This document shows, in pieces, positions 42,304-51,177 of a stretch of DNA of 64,000 nt (position 1 is its first letter; each line of letters opens with the position of its first letter). A program made the position numbers and the translations under genes. The notes under the pieces were generated by a model. It had not been told where the DNA came from. It ran no database searches and saw nothing but the letters and a program-made list of their open reading frames with translations. Source of the DNA: CAXXOK01 sp963663285 (GTDB lineage: Bacteria; Bacillota; Clostridia; Christensenellales; Aristaeellaceae); the NCBI GenBank assembly GCA_963663285.2, contig CAXXNI010000002.1, forward strand, positions 1,178,001-1,242,000, read 5' to 3'.

Positions 42304-43494
42304 TTATTCCGCCAGTGCCGCCTCTACAGCCGCAACCGTCGCATCAATATCGGCGCTGCCGCTGAGATAGGGATAAATCGCCTGCTGGAGCGCATCGGAT
42401 ACAGCAGAGTACTGTGCGCTTACCGGGCGTGCAATGGTGGTCTTCAGCGCGTTCTGGAAGCCAATCATGCTCAGCCTTGCATCGGAAGCGAGAATACGCT
42501 CGTCGGAGAGCATTTTGTTCAGACCCGGCAGATAGCCGCCCTGCTCGCTCATAATCAACTGGCCTTCCTCACTGTTGAGGTACTGGATAAACGCAAAGGC
42601 GCCTTCCGGATTTTCGCTGTTCTTGTTGATACCAAGAATCCAGCCGCCAACGGTGGAACCGCCGGGCAACGGTGCAACCGTTACCTGATCGGTCGTGATG
42701 GTGCCTTCGCTCTTAATAACGCCCCACTGATACGGCCAGTTACGCGCAAATACACTCTCGCCTTTAACGAAGCTATTCGCCGTTTCGCCTTCCGCATAGT
42801 TCAGGATGTTATCCGGCGTGGAGCTGGATTCCACAAAGGCTTTCATGGTTTCCAGGCCGCCTTTGATATCCGTCCAGTTCGAGGTAAATTCATTCGCATT
42901 GCAAACCAGACCTTCATACAGCGAAGACTGGAATACAAAGCCCGTAGTCGTGCCGCCCTGCCCAGCATATTTTTCGCTCATCGCCAGCAGATCCGCCCAG
43001 GTGTAATCACCGGCGATCAATTTGGCGGTGTCTTCTTCACTCACGATGTCCGTGCGGAAGTAGAGCAGGCCCAGATCCGGGAAGAACGGAAGCACATACT
43101 GCTTGCCGTTATAATTGCCAGACGCCATAGAACCGGCATTGTAATCCGCAATGCTCAAGCCCGCATCTTCAATCATCATATCCAACGGTTGAATGTATCC
43201 GGAAGCGGCAAACTCGCCGGCCCATACAACGTCCATGGAGATGATGTCGTATTCGCTGCTTCCCGCTTTCAGTGAAGTGGTCAGTTGCTCGCGCATTGCG
43301 CCGGAATCATTGGTCATGTCGACCCATTCCACTTTATACGCATCCTGCGAAGCGTTAAATGCGTCTACAACTGCCTGTGTTGCGGGTGTGGAATCTGCCT
43401 GTGCAGCAAATTTAACGGTTACAGCTTCAGCCAACGAAGCCGTTACAGTCAGGGTCAAAGCAATAGTTAACAGAATTGCCAATAGTTTTTTCAT
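42304..43494 (-). CDS. sugar ABC transporter substrate-binding protein
   Basis: 396 residues. The signal peptide (about 1-23, LLAILLTIALTLTVTASLAEA) has no lipobox Cys, unusual for Gram-positive type binding proteins. The mature protein has the family fold (ADSTPATQAVVDAFNASQ..., DIISMDVVWAGEFAASGYIQPLD, ...GGWILGINKNSENPEGAFAFIQYLNSEEGQ). It should bind a maltose- or trehalose-like sugar outside and deliver it to the MalF/MalG pair. The start has GGAGGGG upstream. It is the first gene of the importer operon; AraC is divergent. Because no lipid anchor is visible, its retention needs another mechanism. Confidence 0.93.
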   Translation of the reverse strand: MKKLLAILLTIALTLTVTASLAEAVTVKFAAQADSTPATQAVVDAFNASQDAYKVEWVDMTNDSGAMREQLTTSLKAGSSEYDIISMDVVWAGEFAASGYIQPLDMMIEDAGLSIADYNAGSMASGNYNGKQYVLPFFPDLGLLYFRTDIVSEEDTAKLIAGDYTWADLLAMSEKYAGQGGTTTGFVFQSSLYEGLVCNANEFTSNWTDIKGGLETMKAFVESSSTPDNILNYAEGETANSFVKGESVFARNWPYQWGVIKSEGTITTDQVTVAPLPGGSTVGGWILGINKNSENPEGAFAFIQYLNSEEGQLIMSEQGGYLPGLNKMLSDERILASDARLSMIGFQNALKTTIARPVSAQYSAVSDALQQAIYPYLSGSADIDATVAAVEAALAE

Positions 43495-43592
43495 TCGTTT
43501 CCCCTCCTAATATGATCTTCCATTTTTGGGAAAGGCCTCATGGTCTTTCCGGTCTCGCTATGGATAGCATAATCCTTTTTCTTCCATCCGTA

Positions 43593-43621
43593 TTTCATAT
43601 TCCTGACTTTTATGTTATAAT
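43593..43621 (+). promoter_or_regulatory. araC-type regulator promoter
   Basis: TATAAT (43616-43621) with TGT ahead forms an extended -10; TTTCAT (43593-43598) is a weak -35 at 17 bases. Transcription would start near 43628. Confidence 0.55.
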
Positions 43622-43654
43622 TCTGATGTCTGTATGAACGGTGGTGATCCATCC

Positions 43655-44845
43655 TTGGATGAGAATGATTTGGCACAGCGGGCACGCTATATCCATTATA
43701 TCACGCGCCTGCCGGTTTTTTGGTACCGCGAAGGCATACTGCTTAACGTCTTACCACCGCAAACCGAGTTGACTGCCGCTCTACTGGGGGAGATTGGCGC
43801 GCCGCTTTCCGGTTTAAAGGTGGATACAGCGGCCGAAGGCAGCGTAGTGCCACTGGAAAACGCTTATGCGGAGCGCTTTTTACTGATTCCGCTTAGCCCG
43901 GATCAGTTGCTTTTATGCGGTCCCTATTGCCCGGATACTTTCACGCAGAGCGATGTTCTCCGGCTCATCCGTTCCTTGCGGCTGCCGCTGGACAAACGCG
44001 AGCATCTGGCTACGCATTATGCGTCGCTCCCACGGTTCACCGAAATGAACATATACTATATCAGTATGTTTTTACAGCGTACGTTTTTGGATGAGTTCGG
44101 TGCTCCCATCGCACCTGCGGAATTGCCCAGCGATGCGGATTTATCCCAGCGTTTCTATCAAACCGCCTTCCGAAACCGTATGGCGATGTTTCAGCATCCG
44201 CCCTACTTTTTTGAGCAGGAAATTGCCCAGCAGATTATCCACGGCGATAAGGAACATGCCATGCAGCTTTTGGAAGAACTGAACCGCCTGCAGCGCGCCA
44301 CCTTAGCCGATACGCCCCTGCGGTCGCTGAAAAACTCGCTGATCGCCTCGGTAACGCTCTTTACCCGCGCAGCCATCACCGGCGGTGTGCCCAGTGATGA
44401 AGCCTTCACCATGAGCGACAGCTTCATCCAGACCATCGAAAAACAAAACGACCTACGCTGGTTATCTACCATTGAGGAAGCGATTATCCTGCGCTTTATC
44501 GACCGCGTCAAACGATCACAAAAGCAACATTTTTCCCAATTGATCCGGCGCACGATCGCCTATATCGACGAGCATTTATCCGAACCGATCACCACTGCTT
44601 CCATTGCGGCTACGGTATCGGTACACCCGGATTATTTAAGCAAGCGTTTTAAACAGGAAACCGGCGAAGCCCTGCATAGTTTTATTCTGCGGCGCCGCAC
44701 CGAAGAAGCAGCGCATTTTATGCGCTACAGCAACGACTCCATACCCGACATTGCCGCTTTTTACCAGTTTTCATCTCAAGGCCATTTTACCACTGTATTT
44801 AAACGGTACACAGGCTATACGCCTAAACAATACCGGAATATGTAA
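43655..44845 (+). CDS. AraC family transcriptional regulator
   Basis: About 396 residues. The N-terminal sensor domain (about 1-290) resembles the LIMIT-type cytosolic regulators without a cupin motif. The C-terminal AraC DNA-binding domain (about 300-395) has two helix-turn-helix units: SVHPDYLSKRFKQETGEALHSF and PDIAAFYQFSSQGHFTTVFKRYTGYTPKQYR. TTG 43655 is preferred over ATG 43634: the latter is only about 6 bases past the predicted transcription start, while GGTGGTGATC (close to the full anti-SD complement) lies 9 bases before TTG. It is divergent from the sugar importer, its probable target. Confidence 0.88.
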   Translation: MDENDLAQRARYIHYITRLPVFWYREGILLNVLPPQTELTAALLGEIGAPLSGLKVDTAAEGSVVPLENAYAERFLLIPLSPDQLLLCGPYCPDTFTQSDVLRLIRSLRLPLDKREHLATHYASLPRFTEMNIYYISMFLQRTFLDEFGAPIAPAELPSDADLSQRFYQTAFRNRMAMFQHPPYFFEQEIAQQIIHGDKEHAMQLLEELNRLQRATLADTPLRSLKNSLIASVTLFTRAAITGGVPSDEAFTMSDSFIQTIEKQNDLRWLSTIEEAIILRFIDRVKRSQKQHFSQLIRRTIAYIDEHLSEPITTASIAATVSVHPDYLSKRFKQETGEALHSFILRRRTEEAAHFMRYSNDSIPDIAAFYQFSSQGHFTTVFKRYTGYTPKQYRNM

Positions 44846-45086
44846 TGCGGCCAACACGAAAAAAGCACCCCGAGTTTCCCGCTCAAGGCACTTCCTTCTA
44901 TCCCGTTCTCACAGCAAACGGAATCGGTCCGTTGTGTTGCAAAAAAATGTTTTCACACTTTTCCATGCCAACAAGACCATTCACATCTTACCAAGAGCAT
45001 GTAAACCCTCATGACGATATCCTGTAAACTGTTTGTAAAGATTCTTTTTCTCTCAACACCGTACGATTCCATGGGTTTTTCTTAAT

Positions 45087-45104
45087 TTTACATGGATTTT
45101 ACAT
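45087..45104 (+). promoter_or_regulatory. candidate Pho box
   Basis: TTTACAT occurs at 45087-45093 and again at 45098-45104, 11 bases apart, which is one DNA turn and the spacing of PhoB/PhoP boxes. It lies upstream of pstB. PhoB of this operon would be the binder. Confidence 0.45.
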
Positions 45105-45167
45105 TGTGAATACGCGGTACTTACACGCATTTCATATTGTAAAAACGTAGAAAAGGGAGTAGAAATA

Positions 45168-45245
45168 CTGCGAGGTAGACAAGCCTCCCGATTTACCGCA
45201 GCACTGCTGGTGGCATCCATCGGCACAGCGTCCGTAAATCCGTAA
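45168..45245 (+). other. possible 25-codon leader or remnant before pstB
   Basis: A CTG-initiated frame encodes LRGRQASRFTAALLVASIGTASVNP, preceded 8 bases upstream by AAAGGGAG. The sequence looks like the start of a membrane or signal segment. It ends 18 bases ahead of the pstB start. It could be a leader peptide or the stub left after loss of pstS, pstC or pstA. Confidence 0.25.
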
Positions 45246-45263
45246 GAATACAAAGGAGTAACC

Positions 45264-46013
45264 ATGAGCAAGATTGAAATCACAAATCTGGATCTCTATT
45301 ATGATGATTTTCATGCCTTGAAAAGCGTTGACCTCTCCATTGAAGCCAACCGCATTACCGCATTCATCGGACCGTCCGGCTGCGGCAAATCAACCCTGTT
45401 AAAAACGTTGAACCGTATGAATGATTTGGTACCCAGCTGCCGCATCACCGGTAACGTTTTGTTGGACGGTGAAGATATTTATGGAGATTTGGATATCAAT
45501 TTATTGCGCAAACGGGTCGGCATGGTTTTTCAAAAACCCAATCCGTTTCCCATGAGCGTATACGATAACGTCGCGTACGGCCCGCGTACGCATGGCATCC
45601 GCCGTAAAGCCCTGTTGGACGAAATCGTTGAAAAATCTTTAAAAGATGCTGCTATTTGGGAAGAGCTGAAGGACCGGCTGCATAAAAGCGCACTCGGGCT
45701 TTCCGGCGGCCAGCAACAGCGCCTGTGCATCGCGCGTGCCCTGGCAGTGCAGCCGGAGGTCTTGCTGATGGACGAACCTACCAGCGCACTGGATCCGATT
45801 TCTACTGGTAAAATAGAGGAATTGGCGCTACAATTAAAAAGAGAATACACGTTAGTCATGGTTACGCACAACATGCAGCAAGCCCTCCGCGTTAGCGACA
45901 CCACAGCGTTCTTCCTATTGGGAGAGGTTGTGGAGTACAGTGATACGGAAAAACTTTTCTCTATGCCGCAGGATAAGCGTACCGAGGACTACATTACAGG
46001 GAGGTTCGGTTAA
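45264..46013 (+). CDS. pstB: phosphate ABC transporter ATP-binding protein
   Basis: 249 residues, full length: Walker A GPSGCGKST, Q-loop FQKPNPFPMSV, the signature LSGGQQQRLCIARALA, Walker B VLLMDEPTSALDP, and H-loop MVTHNMQQA. It powers phosphate uptake and, with PhoU, restrains PhoR. The genes for the binding protein and permeases (pstS, pstC, pstA) are not upstream, which is unusual. phoU begins at its stop codon (one-base overlap). Confidence 0.97.
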   Translation: MSKIEITNLDLYYDDFHALKSVDLSIEANRITAFIGPSGCGKSTLLKTLNRMNDLVPSCRITGNVLLDGEDIYGDLDINLLRKRVGMVFQKPNPFPMSVYDNVAYGPRTHGIRRKALLDEIVEKSLKDAAIWEELKDRLHKSALGLSGGQQQRLCIARALAVQPEVLLMDEPTSALDPISTGKIEELALQLKREYTLVMVTHNMQQALRVSDTTAFFLLGEVVEYSDTEKLFSMPQDKRTEDYITGRFG

Positions 46014-46666
46014 TGAAAAATCGCTTTGACGAACAGGTGGATATTTTGAACGCGCAAATGATCGAGATGGGCTCGCTGATTGAAACAACGATCGAAGGCG
46101 CGTGCGACGCGCTGCAAACCGCCAATCTGCCAAAGGCGCGCTCCATTATTGATGCCGACTCCCTCGTGGACCGTAAAGAGCGCGAAATTGAAAGCCTTTG
46201 CATGCGCATGCTGCTGACGCGCCAACCGGTGGCACACGATTTGCGCGTGGTTTCTTCCGCCTTAAAAATGATTACGGATATGGAACGCATCGGCGACCAC
46301 GCTGCGGATATCAGCGAAATCGTCACGATGATGGATTACTCAGCCGCTATGCAGCCGGAGCATTTCGGTGCTATGTCCCGCGCCGCTATCGATATGGTAC
46401 ACCGTGCGATTGACGCATATGTACGCCGCGATGTGGACCTTGCACGCAATGTTATTGCCAGCGACGACGCGGTAGACGAGTTGTTTTGCGATGTGAAAAA
46501 CGAATTGATCGAACTTTTAGCTGCGGATTCTTCCCGCGGCAGCGAAGCACTGGATTTATTGATGATTGCTAAGTACTTTGAGCGCATCGGCGACCATGCT
46601 ACCAACATTGCCGAGTGGGTTGAATACTCCGTAACCGGTCTGTACAAAGGAGAAGTGCTGCAATGA
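46013..46666 (+). CDS. phoU: phosphate signalling regulator PhoU
   Basis: 217 residues with the two repeated three-helix PhoU bundles: NRFDEQVDILNAQMIEMGSLIET in the first and VIASDDAVDELFCDVKNELIELL in the second, each with the acidic Asp/Glu metal site (EXXXD). The repeated motif 'ERIGDHAADISE' and 'ERIGDHATNIAE' is typical. PhoU mediates the inhibitory contact between the Pst transporter and PhoR. It overlaps both pstB and phoB, so the four genes are one operon. Confidence 0.96.
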   Translation: MKNRFDEQVDILNAQMIEMGSLIETTIEGACDALQTANLPKARSIIDADSLVDRKEREIESLCMRMLLTRQPVAHDLRVVSSALKMITDMERIGDHAADISEIVTMMDYSAAMQPEHFGAMSRAAIDMVHRAIDAYVRRDVDLARNVIASDDAVDELFCDVKNELIELLAADSSRGSEALDLLMIAKYFERIGDHATNIAEWVEYSVTGLYKGEVLQ

Positions 46667-47340
46667 TTCACGTTGTGGAAGACGACGCCGGCGTTCGCGA
46701 TTTAGAACTGTATGCCCTCCGGCAGGCAGGGTTTGAAGCGGAAGGTTACTCCACCACAGCCGCGTTTCGGACCGCGCTGGACAAAACTGTCCCCACGCTT
46801 GTTTTGCTGGATGTAATGCTGCCCGGCGAGGATGGCATTTCGTTGTTGCAGGGGTTGCGCCGCGACCCCCGTACCAAGCGCCTTCCCGTGATACTGGTAA
46901 CCGCAAAAGGCGCTGAGATGGACAAGGTACGCGGGCTGGATGCCGGCGCAGATGATTATCTGTCCAAACCTTTTGGCATTATGGAGCTGCTTGCGCGCGT
47001 ACGCGCACTGCTGCGCCGCAGTCAGGAAGCAAAACCGCCGGAAGTACTGACCATTGGCAATCTAACGCTGGACCGCGACCGTCATCTGGTAATCGCCGCC
47101 GATGAAAACGTCACCCTGACCCATATGGAATTTGAATTGTTGTCTTTCCTGATGGCGCATACAGGCAAAGCCGTTACGCGTGAGGTGTTGCTGGATGATG
47201 TATGGGGCCTGGGCTTTGCGGGCGATACCCGCACGGTAGACGTGCACATTCGCTCATTGCGGCAGAAACTTGGCGTATGCGGCGCGATGATCCATACCGT
47301 GCGCGGCGTCGGCTACAAGCTGGAGGAGTCTGATGTATAA
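46663..47340 (+). CDS. phoB: phosphate response regulator (OmpR/PhoB family)
   Basis: 225 residues. The receiver domain (about 1-118) has the acidic pair EDD, the phospho-Asp in LLDVMLPGEDG (about residue 50) and Lys in LSKPFG. The winged-helix domain (about 135-222) has LTHMEFELLSFLMAHTGKAVTREVLLDDVWG and TVDVHIRSLRQKLG. It should bind the Pho box upstream of pstB. It overlaps phoU by 4 and phoR by 8 bases. Confidence 0.94.
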   Translation: MIHVVEDDAGVRDLELYALRQAGFEAEGYSTTAAFRTALDKTVPTLVLLDVMLPGEDGISLLQGLRRDPRTKRLPVILVTAKGAEMDKVRGLDAGADDYLSKPFGIMELLARVRALLRRSQEAKPPEVLTIGNLTLDRDRHLVIAADENVTLTHMEFELLSFLMAHTGKAVTREVLLDDVWGLGFAGDTRTVDVHIRSLRQKLGVCGAMIHTVRGVGYKLEESDV

Positions 47341-48979
47341 AAAGCTGTTCCGAAGCCTGGTCATCTTTTCTCTAACCATATCACTTCTTTTGTGTATATT
47401 GCTTACAGGCGGCATGTACCTTTTCTTTAACCAGCAGCTACGCGATCAACTGGTCAGCGAATCCGAATCGCTCACATCGCTTATCAACACGCAGGAGGAC
47501 GACGTAGCTTTTCTCAATAGCGGCGTATTCATCAACCGTGTTACGTTAATTGATGTGGACGGTACTGTTTTGTTTGACAGCGTCGGCGATGTCGCCGTGA
47601 TGGAAAACCACGCTACCCGCGAAGAAGTTGTGGAAGCGGTTGAAAATACTACAGGCTGGTCACACCGTAACAGCGCAACACTGGGCGAAACCAGTGTCTA
47701 TTATGCGCAGAAGCTGCCCAGTGGACAGATTTTGCGCGTTGCCGGGACGCAAAAAAACGTAATTTCCATGCTGCAAGGTGTGTTTTGGTGGTTCGTTCTT
47801 GGTTTGATTGTCAGTACCATACTGGCATCCCAGCTTGCGCGCCCATTAACCAAGGCGATTATCAAACCGTTGAATGAGATCAATCTGGATACACCTTTAC
47901 AAAACGATGTATATGAAGAACTTTCTCCCATGCTGCGGCGAATGGATGCCCAAAACAGGCGCATCACATCGCAAATGATCCGGCTCCAGCGGCAGCAGGC
48001 GGAACTGACCGCCATTCTGGCTGGTTTGCGGGAAGGCCTTGTGGTGATGGATGAGCACCATCACATATTGGCAATCAACCCTGCTGCACGGGCCATACTG
48101 GGGGCAGGAGACGGTGACCTGATCGGCAAATCCCTGCCGGAGGTAAACCGCCACGAAACGCTGCTGCGCTTACTCAAAGAAAATTTCGGCGTTGGTGAAC
48201 TAGCCGCCTCCGGTAGAATCTATCGCGTATCGGCAAGTTTAGCCGGCGACGACCTTGGGATGGTGTTGCTCTTGCAGGATGTTACCGACGAACGCATGGC
48301 CGAGCAAAACCGCCAGCAGTTTAGTGCGAATGTAAGTCACGAGCTTCGCACGCCGCTTACCACCATTAGCGGTTATGCGGAACTGCTGGCCACCGGGCTG
48401 GCTAAACCCGAAGACACGGCAGAACTGGCCGCGAAAATCCATCAGGAAAGCTTACGGATGCTTTCGCTGATCGAGGATATTATTCGCCTTTCCAAATTGG
48501 ATGAAGGCGCGGTTGGCGAAAAACAGCCGATTGATCTAATGCTTTTGGCGCAATCCTGTGTCGCCAAACTACGGGATAACGCAGAAAAGCAAAACGTTAT
48601 TGTTACGGTCGTAGGCGAAAGCGCTGTTGTACTCGGTGACCGGACACTGCTGGAAGAGATGATGGTAAACCTCATCGATAATGCAATCAAATACAATAAA
48701 CCGGGCGGCCGCGTAACCGTCACAACTGGAATGAGCGGGGTGAAACCACGCTTCTCCGTAGAAGATACCGGCGTAGGAATCCCAGTCGAACACCAGACCC
48801 GCGTATTCGAGCGGTTCTACCGTGTAGATAAAAGCCGCAGCAAGGATACCGGCGGCACAGGGCTTGGATTGAGTATTGTAAAGCATGGCGCGCAGCTGCA
48901 CGGTGCCGATGTTACCTTAAGCAGCAAACCGGATCAGGGCACGACCATCACGCTTTTGTTTCCGGAACAAAAAGAATAG
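47333..48979 (+). CDS. phoR: phosphate sensor histidine kinase
   Basis: 548 residues. Two membrane helices (about 8-32 and 148-167) flank an extracytoplasmic domain, unlike E. coli PhoR but as in Bacillus PhoR. A HAMP-like linker, a PAS domain (about 230-320), the HisKA box SANVSHELRTPLTTISGY (His near 335), and the ATPase domain with NLIDNAIKYN, DTGVGIP and GGTGLGLSIVK follow. It phosphorylates PhoB under phosphate limitation. The gene name rests on the operon. Confidence 0.93.
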   Translation: MYKKLFRSLVIFSLTISLLLCILLTGGMYLFFNQQLRDQLVSESESLTSLINTQEDDVAFLNSGVFINRVTLIDVDGTVLFDSVGDVAVMENHATREEVVEAVENTTGWSHRNSATLGETSVYYAQKLPSGQILRVAGTQKNVISMLQGVFWWFVLGLIVSTILASQLARPLTKAIIKPLNEINLDTPLQNDVYEELSPMLRRMDAQNRRITSQMIRLQRQQAELTAILAGLREGLVVMDEHHHILAINPAARAILGAGDGDLIGKSLPEVNRHETLLRLLKENFGVGELAASGRIYRVSASLAGDDLGMVLLLQDVTDERMAEQNRQQFSANVSHELRTPLTTISGYAELLATGLAKPEDTAELAAKIHQESLRMLSLIEDIIRLSKLDEGAVGEKQPIDLMLLAQSCVAKLRDNAEKQNVIVTVVGESAVVLGDRTLLEEMMVNLIDNAIKYNKPGGRVTVTTGMSGVKPRFSVEDTGVGIPVEHQTRVFERFYRVDKSRSKDTGGTGLGLSIVKHGAQLHGADVTLSSKPDQGTTITLLFPEQKE

Positions 48980-49013
48980 CTTTACAGTTCCGGCAGTGCA
49001 ACCGTGCTGCAAA

Positions 49014-49043
49014 CGACGCCCCGCCAAAACAGGCGGGGCGTCG
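49014..49043 (+). terminator. perfect hairpin after phoR
   Basis: CGACGCCCCGCC (49014-49025) pairs with GGCGGGGCGTCG (49032-49043) around AAAACA. No strong T-run follows. It ends the Pho operon and may also stop the convergent secreted-protein gene. Confidence 0.75.
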
Positions 49044-49083
49044 CTGGGTTAAACGATTATTGCAATCACAGCACATGTGCGTT

Positions 49084-49593
49084 TTATTCTGTTACCAAAA
49101 GCTCACCCTGCTGCTGTAATACGTCCAGCTTGGTCAGGCTAACCTGCAAATAGGTTACCCCATCCAACTCGTAACTTCCCAGCATGCCCTGCGCACGAAC
49201 CCACGCACCATCCTCAGGATAGTCGCCCTGAACATCCACAGGCCAGGTAACCTCCAGCCCTGTTACATCCACCGTGCAGCAGTCACCAGGATAGTATCTG
49301 TACACTTTATAATACGTTTGCAGATCATCCGCCTGTCCATAATGGAAAACACCGAAAGCGCCCTCCAGACTGATTGTTTTCCCAATATACGTACCCGGTT
49401 CCTTTTCCATTTGGTTGATTTGGAAAACAAAAATATTATCTTTAATCGTAATCTCTGTTTCATTCATACCCGCACGCGTTTCCTGTGTGGCGGATATGTC
49501 CGGGGGAGTAGCAGCTTCATTTTCTCCCACTGCAATGGAAACAGGCATCAGCAGCAAACCAATGACCATCATATATACTATAATGCTTCTCAT
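49084..49593 (-). CDS. secreted protein with OB-like, TIGR03943/DUF1980-type domain
   Basis: 169 residues. A signal peptide (about 1-23) is followed by a single domain (about 55-165): DNIFVFQINQMEKEPGTYIGKTISLEGAFGVFHY, then CCTVDVTGLEVTWP. The 'GK.I.LEG', 'CC..D' and 'GLEV' pattern resembles the C-terminal extracellular domain of the TIGR03943/DUF1980 family, here without the permease half. The double Cys may bind metal. ATG 49593 has AAAGGAAG upstream; the longer frame does not. It stands alone. Function unknown. Confidence 0.55.
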   Translation of the reverse strand: MRSIIVYMMVIGLLLMPVSIAVGENEAATPPDISATQETRAGMNETEITIKDNIFVFQINQMEKEPGTYIGKTISLEGAFGVFHYGQADDLQTYYKVYRYYPGDCCTVDVTGLEVTWPVDVQGDYPEDGAWVRAQGMLGSYELDGVTYLQVSLTKLDVLQQQGELLVTE

Positions 49594-49770
49594 CGTTCTT
49601 CCTTTCCGCATGCTCTCAGCTGGTTTGTCATCCCTCATTTAACAAGGAACACGCCATGTTGATCTCGTATCTACCATACACCTGTCGCAAAAAGCTGAAA
49701 CCGCACAACTTGCAAAAGCCTTACTACAAAATTCTTACAGTAAAAGAGTGCAAATCACATAACGATATGG

Positions 49771-49776
49771 TATAAT
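49771..49776 (+). promoter_or_regulatory. -10 box of the CorC/HlyC gene
   Basis: TATAAT follows TGG, with TGCAAA about 17 bases upstream as a poor -35. A small hairpin GCATCGG/CCGATGC (49782-49805) lies in the leader just ahead of the ribosome site AAGGAGGG. Confidence 0.45.
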
Positions 49777-49827
49777 TTATCGCATCGGAGCCATATAGCC
49801 GATGCAACCAGACAAGGAGGGCTTTCT

Positions 49828-51177
49828 TTGGACGACCCTATAGGCGGTCAACTTATCATTCAGTTTATTCTTATCCTCGTAAACGCATTTTTCGCTGCTA
49901 CCGAAATTGCTGTTATTTCCCTTAACGACAACAAGGTTCGTAAACAAGCCGAGGACGGGGATAAAAAAGCCGCCGTAATGCTCAAGCTTGCTGAAGCCCC
50001 TAACGATTTTCTTTCCACAATACAGGTATGTATTACGCTAAGCGGATTTCTGGCCAGCGCACTGGCAGCGGATCACTTTGCGTCGCGTATTGCACAAAGC
50101 CTGTATGCTTCCGGTTTCACCTTTTTCTCCATGGATACGCTCAACACCATTTGTCTGGTGTTGATTACCATCATCCTGAGCTATTTCACGCTTGTGCTGG
50201 GCGAATTAACCCCCAAGCGTATTGCTATGCAGTTCCCTGATAAAACAGCAAGAATCAGCTGCAATGTGATCCTTGTTGTACAAAAGATATTCCGGCCAAT
50301 TGTATGGCTGCTTTCATCCAGCACAAACTTAATGCTGCGTCTGTTCCGCATCGATCCCAACGATGTGGATGAAAAGGTGACCGAAGAAGAAATCCGCATG
50401 ATGGTGGACATCGGCGGCGAGAGCGGCACCATTCAGCAAGACGAACGCACGATGATTGAAAACATCTTCGAGTTTAACAATACCACAGCCGAATCCGTAA
50501 TGGTACACCGCATGGATGTTGTTACCATTCAAGTTGACGAAACCTCTGACGATATTATTCAAACCATCCGGGATTCCGGCCTGAGCCGTTTCCCTGTGTA
50601 TGACGAGGATGTCGATGATATTGTCGGCGTGCTCAACACGCGCGATTTTCTGCTGAACGCACAAAGCAAAGAGCCCAAGACCTTACGCGAGCTGTTACGC
50701 CCTGCGTACCTTGTACCGGAAACCGTGCAAGCCGATGCACTTTTTCGCGATATGCAGACCCGTAAGGTGCACATGGCCATCGTCGTAGACGAATATGGCG
50801 GCATGAGCGGTATCGTCACTATGGAAGACCTGCTGGAAGAGATCGTCGGCAATATATACGACGAATTTGACCCCGCAGAAGAAAGTGAAATTGTCCAGCT
50901 TGGCGATAATCTGTGGCGCTGCGAAGGCACAGTAGATTTGGAGACTCTGGCTGATGCGCTAGATATGGATTTACCGCTGGATGAAGAATATGATACACTC
51001 GGTGGTATGATTTTCAGCTGCTTTACCGCGATTCCGGAGGACGGTTCCAAGCCCGAAGTGAATGTGCACGGGCTGCACATTCAAGTAGAAGACCTGAGCG
51101 AGCACCGTGTTGAAACGGCATTGGTCAGCAAGATTCTACCGGACTCCACACAGGAGCAAACTGAAGATGAAAAATAA
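49828..51177 (+). CDS. HlyC/CorC family membrane protein (CNNM domain, CBS pair)
   Basis: 449 residues. The DUF21/CNNM membrane domain (about 1-195; NAFFAATEIAVISLND) is followed by two CBS domains (about 210-335) and a CorC/HlyC domain (about 355-440; GTVDLETLADALDMDLP). The family is linked to magnesium or cobalt efflux and to hemolysin-like annotations. TTG 49828 is used, with AAGGAGGG 9 bases upstream. The HAD gene starts inside its last codons. Confidence 0.93.
   Translation: MDDPIGGQLIIQFILILVNAFFAATEIAVISLNDNKVRKQAEDGDKKAAVMLKLAEAPNDFLSTIQVCITLSGFLASALAADHFASRIAQSLYASGFTFFSMDTLNTICLVLITIILSYFTLVLGELTPKRIAMQFPDKTARISCNVILVVQKIFRPIVWLLSSSTNLMLRLFRIDPNDVDEKVTEEEIRMMVDIGGESGTIQQDERTMIENIFEFNNTTAESVMVHRMDVVTIQVDETSDDIIQTIRDSGLSRFPVYDEDVDDIVGVLNTRDFLLNAQSKEPKTLRELLRPAYLVPETVQADALFRDMQTRKVHMAIVVDEYGGMSGIVTMEDLLEEIVGNIYDEFDPAEESEIVQLGDNLWRCEGTVDLETLADALDMDLPLDEEYDTLGGMIFSCFTAIPEDGSKPEVNVHGLHIQVEDLSEHRVETALVSKILPDSTQEQTEDEK

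Larger units (their letters stand above)
44846..45263. other. intergenic region upstream of the Pho operon
   Basis: It contains the Pho-box-like repeats (45087-45104) and a 25-codon frame (45168-45245). The left half shows no gene or terminator that I can name. Confidence 0.5.

Noticed and set aside
42301..43275. 324-codon plus-strand frame opposite the substrate-binding protein
   Set aside because: Shadow of the real gene, which has a signal peptide and a strong ribosome site.
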